From: Roseiarcus sp963842835
GTDB taxonomy: Bacteria; Pseudomonadota; Alphaproteobacteria; Rhizobiales; Beijerinckiaceae
DNA length: 64,000 bases
Reading direction: 5' to 3'
Assembly: GCA_963842835.1 (NCBI GenBank)
Contig: CAWJIB010000007.1
Coordinates: 186,001 to 250,000, forward strand
The number at the start of each line of letters is the position of its first letter. The first letter of the stretch is position 1. This document shows positions 60,940 to 64,000 of the stretch, one piece after another. The position numbers and the translations under genes were made by a program. The notes below the pieces were generated by a model that was not told the DNA's origin, made no database searches, and worked only from the letters and a program-made list of their open reading frames with translations.

Positions 60940-61536
60940 TCAGGTGGATCGAGGTTTCTTCGCGGTGGGCTTCCGCGACCACCGCTTTGCGAGCGCGGCG
61001 ACTTCGGCTTTCAAGGGTTCGGCGTCGAATGCGTGCGGGTCGAAGTCATCGCCGACCCACTCGCGGATTTCGGCGTGGCGTTCGTGGCCTGGGTCTTCGA
61101 GAGCTTCGATCATCTCACCATAGCCCCAGGGGCCGCCGACATCCTCGGGCGGGCAGCGTCCGGCGGCCTCGATCAGCCGGGGATAGGCGACGCCCGGTTC
61201 GGGGTCCGTCATCCGTTCGATTTTGATCGTGTGCTCCCAGCCGTCGCCGAAGTCGTAGAAATAGCGCAGCGTCTTGGTTCCGGCGTCTTCAAGCACGTCG
61301 ATGAGTTTGGCCTTACGGGCGTCGAGCGGTCCGTCGGGCCAATCGGGACTAGGAAGGCCCCAGCCTGTGTCCCGGGCGCGGATTTCAAAGAGGTGGCTGT
61401 TCGTCCAGCCCAATGCGGCCTGGAGGGTCAGATGCAGCCGGTCGAGCTTGATGTCGACAGGAACCTCGATCCGACGCAGGACCTTGGGCTCGACGTCGTC
61501 GAGCGTGACTTTGAGGCGGAGAATAGCGGCGGTCAT
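60940..61536 (-). CDS. pRiA4b ORF-3-like protein
   Basis: A 198-residue protein of the plasmid pRiA4b ORF-3 family: ILRLKVTLDDVEPKVLRRIEVP, LHLTLQAALGWTNSHLFEI and YFYDFGDGWEHTIKIE, then RCPPEDVGGPWGYGEMIEAL. These proteins often travel with IS66 elements. Here the ATG overlaps the stop of the IS66 transposase fragment (ATGA). Function is unknown. Confidence 0.88.
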   Translation of the reverse strand: MTAAILRLKVTLDDVEPKVLRRIEVPVDIKLDRLHLTLQAALGWTNSHLFEIRARDTGWGLPSPDWPDGPLDARKAKLIDVLEDAGTKTLRYFYDFGDGWEHTIKIERMTDPEPGVAYPRLIEAAGRCPPEDVGGPWGYGEMIEALEDPGHERHAEIREWVGDDFDPHAFDAEPLKAEVAALAKRWSRKPTAKKPRST

Positions 61537-62148
61537 GCCGCCAGCTTACGACGCTCCCGTTCGGCCGCCCAGTTCCAGGGCATGAGTTCGTCGATCCGAT
61601 GCACAGGATGATCGGCGATGCGCGCCAGCACGTCGGCCAGCCACGCCTGCGGATCGACGTCGTTCATCTTCGCGGTTACGATGAGGCTGTACAGGCTCGC
61701 CGCCGCACGCCGCCGCGGTCGGAGCCGGCGAACAGCCACGACTTTCTTCCCAGGGCAATTCCCCTCAGGGCTCTTTCAGCCGCATTGTTGCTCAGGCAAA
61801 TGCGCCCGTCGTCGAGGAATCGCACGAAGGCGTCCCAGCGGTTGAGCATGTAGTCCATGGCCTTAGCGAGATCGTGGTGACGGGAGAGCTTGGCGCGTTC
61901 CTCGCGTATCCAGGAATGAAAGGCGTCGACGATCGGCGCGCTTTGTTTCGCGCGCGCGGCCTTGCGACTGTCGACGTCGAGGCCGTTGATGGCGCGCTCG
62001 ATCTCGAACAGGGCGTCGATCCGCTTGACCGCGTCCAACGCGACCGGCGACAGGACGAGCGGCGTCTTGCCCTGCGACTTCCGTCGGGCCGCGGCCTCGA
62101 TGTCGGCCAAGACGAAGAACTTGCGCCGGGCATGCACCTTATGTCGAG
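61533..62148 (-). pseudogene. IS66-family transposase fragment, frameshifted
   Basis: From the centre of a palindrome, the minus strand encodes KVHARRKFFVLADIE, later KAMDYMLNRWDAFVRFLDDGRICLSNNAAERALRGIALGRKSWLFAGSDRGG, the IS66 catalytic C-terminal region. A one-base frameshift near 61713 then leads into AASLYSLIVTAKMNDVDPQAWLADVLARIADHP and PWNW. The N-terminal half is absent. Confidence 0.85.
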
Positions 62149-62184
62149 CTCGACATAAGGTGCATGCCCGGCGCAAGTTCTTCG
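62113..62184. repeat. 72-bp perfect palindrome at an IS66 head-to-head joint
   Basis: Two 36-base arms, exactly complementary with no loop, are centred on GTCGAG|CTCGAC between 62148 and 62149. Each arm encodes the same HARRKFF segment of IS66 transposase, outward on opposite strands. Beyond the arms the two copies differ. Confidence 0.9.
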
Positions 62185-62293
62185 CCATGGCCGACGTCGA
62201 GGAGAACGCCCGGCGCAAAGCCGCCGGCAAGAAGGAGATTCCCTTATCGCCGATCGCGATCGAGATCGTGCGCCGCATCGACGCGCTGTTCGG
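62149..62293 (+). pseudogene. Second IS66 transposase fragment, opposite strand
   Basis: The plus strand reads KVHARRKFFAMADVEENARRKAAGKKEIPLSPIAIEIVRRIDALF in pattern. This is a different IS66 copy from the leftward fragment (compare VLADIEAAARRKSQGK). It is cut off at 62293 by a GGCATTGTCAC element end. Confidence 0.8.
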
Positions 62294-62433
62294 CATTGTC
62301 ACACTGGCCAAGAATAGACGGTTTCCGAGGGGCTCAGTCTCATCAACGAGCGCCCAAATCATTGATTTCCCGGTCTGCGGCCCATGAGCGCGCCGCGCCA
62401 TTGACAAGTAAAACTCGCGAACGTGACAATGCC
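62292..62433. mobile_element. 142-bp miniature element with IS6-like ends
   Basis: GGCATTGTCAC at 62292-62302 and its exact inverse GTGACAATGCC at 62423-62433 match the tips of the IS6 copies in this window. The interior has no gene and no clear similarity to the transposase. It interrupts an IS66 fragment on the left and a nuclease-like gene start on the right. Confidence 0.6.
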
Positions 62434-62531
62434 GACCAGGTGACGGTCTTGCCCGAGTGCTCGCGGAACCAGTGCAGTGCGGTCGCGCGCTCGCCCTCAA
62501 CGCTCGCCAGAGCAGCTGCTAGATCAGACAT
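62434..62531 (-). pseudogene. N-terminal fragment of a possible HNH-endonuclease gene
   Basis: The minus strand begins MSDLAAALASVEGERATALH and continues WFREHSGKTVTW, which resembles the start of HNH restriction-type endonucleases as I remember them. The reading is truncated by the miniature element end. The family call is tentative. Confidence 0.35.
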
Positions 62532-62695
62532 TTTCGTCTATTTCCCGTGTGTTACGCATGAAAGCGCCGTGGCTATCATCCTCGATGCCGTTCCAAGATG
62601 CCGATTATCGTTTCGGCAATGTTCCCCCGATATCATATGCCTGACGAAATCGAACCGACAGCCGACAGCGGTTACGATGATCCCTGCGATGGACG

Positions 62696-63172
62696 ATGTT
62701 CAGCAAAGCTGATCCAGCAAATAACCTCAAACGATTTCGCGTCACTTTGACCATGCGCTTGGGCGGGAGCGAAGTTGGCGCGATACTCGTTCCTGCGCAC
62801 CACACCCTACGCCAGGCGCTCAATGACGAGGGGCCTTTCATTGAGATAGAGACCGAAGACGGTCGCCAGGCCTTCCTCCTTAAGACCGAGATCGCGCGCA
62901 TCGATCCGCACAACAGTGTCGAGCCACGCGCCACCGATCGCGGCAACGACTGGAGCCGCTTCGACGCAAACGACGCCCGCATCGTTCTCGGCGTCGCCGC
63001 CGATGCGACAGAGCAGGAACTCCACACCGCCTGGCGCGATCTCGCGAAAGCTTACCACCCAGATCGACTTGCCGCATTGGGCTTGCCCGATGAAATTCTT
63101 CGTCACGCCGATCGGGTGTTGGCTCGGATCAATGCCGCCTATCAGCGCCTCAAGAATGACGCGAGCGCATGA
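62696..63172 (+). CDS. J-domain protein
   Basis: A 158-residue protein. The C-terminal DnaJ domain (about residues 95-155) is DARIVLGVAADATEQELHTAWRDLAKAYHPDRLAALGLPDEILRHADRVLARINAAYQRL in pattern, with the essential HPD loop. The N-terminal 75 residues have no assigned fold. It probably stimulates an Hsp70 ATPase as a co-chaperone. It is isolated between IS remnants, so its ancestral operon is unclear. Confidence 0.85.
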   Translation: MFSKADPANNLKRFRVTLTMRLGGSEVGAILVPAHHTLRQALNDEGPFIEIETEDGRQAFLLKTEIARIDPHNSVEPRATDRGNDWSRFDANDARIVLGVAADATEQELHTAWRDLAKAYHPDRLAALGLPDEILRHADRVLARINAAYQRLKNDASA

Positions 63173-63261
63173 ACGAACTGAGCGAACTTCAGCCGCGGAC
63201 TTTCTGACGCTGCGTGTTCGATCTTTGCAACGCAACCTTCGACTCGAGTAGCTGCCTCAAT

Positions 63262-63347
63262 GGCATTGTCACGTCGACGCGATGTCGCGATTGCTTCGCG
63301 ACCGCGGTAGCCAAAGAGCGCGATGAAAATCAGCTGCGCCGGCTACC
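63262..63347 (+). mobile_element. IS6 left-end fragment
   Basis: It begins GGCATTGTCACGTCGACGCG and runs through GGTAGCCAAAGAGCGCGATG to a start reading MKISCAGYR, parallel to the 5' end of the left IS6 copy. It is then cut by the end of the oppositely oriented copy at 63348. Confidence 0.8.
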
Positions 63348-64000
63348 GGCGTTGTCACGTTGTCGAATTGAGAACGCGAGGCGACTATGTTACGCGCAAT
63401 TTCAGGCGGCGGCGACTGCCTCGCGCCACGTGTTCATCGCCGCGGCGCGAAGCGTGCGGTGCGTTTGAGCTGAGGTCAGATGGCGTTGGACGTTGAAAGT
63501 ATTGTAGACGGCGGCATGGCTTGAGAGGAATTTCTGCGCAGAGCCGGCGCTCTTGAAGCGTTGCATCTTGCGCTCCCGCTGCCGCGTCGGCTGATGCGAA
63601 TTCTCGGCGCGATTGTTCTCCCATCGCCCGCGCCCATGGCGGCTCTCGATCCCGAGAGCGTGGGCCGCGGCGCTGTAGGAACGCAGGTCATCCGTGATCA
63701 ATCGCTCGGGAACGAAAGCGTATTTCTTGAGAAGCTTTCGCATCAGTTTCAGTGCGGCATGCTTGTTTCGCTTGGATTGGACCAACACATCGAGGACCTC
63801 GCCTTCGGCGTCGACGGCGCGCCAGAGATAGAGCATTCGGCCGTCGATTTTCAGATAGACTTCGTCCAGATGCCAGATCGAATGCGGCTTGGGCCGGCGC
63901 TTTCGCAAGTCCGCTGCGATGATCGGCCCGAAATGATTCACCCAGTGTCGGACTGTCTCGTAGGAGACCGCAATTCCGCGCTCAGCGAGCCAATCTTCGA
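63348..64000 (-). mobile_element. IS6-family insertion sequence, right copy (runs off the window)
   Basis: The outer end is GGCGTTGTCACGTTGTCG at 63348, followed inward by the transposase gene on the minus strand. It is oriented opposite to the copy at 36984-37791. Together they frame the catabolic island. The far end lies beyond 64000. Confidence 0.82.
63402..64000 (-). CDS. IS6-family transposase (5' end beyond window)
   Basis: At least 199 residues of a DDE transposase: ETVRHWVNHFGPIIAAD, WHLDEVYLKIDGRMLYLWRAVDAEGE, ITDDLRSYSAA and NRAENSHQPTRQRERKMQRFKS, ending NTWREAVAAA. It is close to the product of the left copy but has scattered differences (for example GRWENN versus GRWKNN), so the two are not a recent duplication. 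The N-terminal part continues out of the window. Confidence 0.92.
   Translation of the reverse strand, partial: EDWLAERGIAVSYETVRHWVNHFGPIIAADLRKRRPKPHSIWHLDEVYLKIDGRMLYLWRAVDAEGEVLDVLVQSKRNKHAALKLMRKLLKKYAFVPERLITDDLRSYSAAAHALGIESRHGRGRWENNRAENSHQPTRQRERKMQRFKSAGSAQKFLSSHAAVYNTFNVQRHLTSAQTHRTLRAAAMNTWREAVAAA

Noticed and set aside
1..64000. CRISPR arrays, rRNA and tRNA genes
   Set aside because: No regularly spaced direct repeats of CRISPR type were seen, and no rRNA or tRNA sequence was recognised by eye. A tRNA search program was not available, so a tRNA could have been missed.

Overview
The window is high-GC DNA from an alphaproteobacterium, most likely a Hyphomicrobiales (Rhizobiales) member. 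This is inferred from several things: dense operons with ATGA or GTGA stop/start overlaps, Liv-type ABC transporters tied to acyl-CoA catabolism, a DUF3489-DUF2924-serine recombinase cassette, and IS630, IS66 with pRiA4b ORF3, and IS6 elements. No rRNA, tRNA or CRISPR array was recognised.

Region 1 (131-12883) is an ordinary catabolic and uptake locus around a TetR regulator. The leftward arm encodes two thiolase-fold proteins that both lack the usual catalytic cysteine, a DUF35 OB-fold partner and a metallo-beta-lactamase-fold hydrolase. The rightward arm encodes a complete Liv-type ABC transporter, an acyl-CoA ligase and a two-subunit CoA-transferase-like enzyme. Together they look like import of an organic acid, activation to its CoA thioester, and carbon-chain or ring cleavage. 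The substrate is unknown.

Region 2 (13014-16781) holds an SDR remnant, a 30-bp palindromic repeat and the DUF3489/DUF2924/serine-recombinase cassette. Region 3 (17120-24286) is a zinc-acquisition locus: a TonB-dependent receptor, its own ExbB-ExbD-TonB, a ZnuA-like binding protein and Zur, with two Zur-box-like palindromes. The zur gene is cleanly interrupted by an IS630 element with a TA target duplication. Its two halves rejoin in frame when the element is removed.

Region 4 (24287-36761) is mobile and rearranged. It carries a 26-bp perfect inverted repeat, a ParB-methyltransferase fusion, DUF5681 and terminase genes without other phage genes, an amidase, and a PD-(D/E)XK-type nuclease divergent from a XRE regulator. 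Its most striking part is a small tyrosine recombinase followed by two convergent overlapping genes (a GNAT-like membrane protein and a SAM methyltransferase). These two genes are bounded by identical 20-bp inverted repeats that carry the ribosome binding site and start codon of each gene. I read this as a candidate recombinase-driven gene-swap switch.

Region 5 (36984-64000) is a roughly 27-kb catabolic island with an IS6-family element at each end, in opposite orientations. It encodes an aromatic flavin hydroxylase, a P450 with its ferredoxin, two GMC dehydrogenases, three SDRs, metallo-hydrolases, carboxymuconolactone-decarboxylase-like proteins, a GST and a second Liv-type transporter. A motif of the form ATTGTATTAC / ATTGTATGAT recurs in six promoter regions here and may be the operator of the island's GntR regulator. 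The right end is a graveyard of IS3, IS66 and IS6 pieces, including a perfect 72-bp palindrome.
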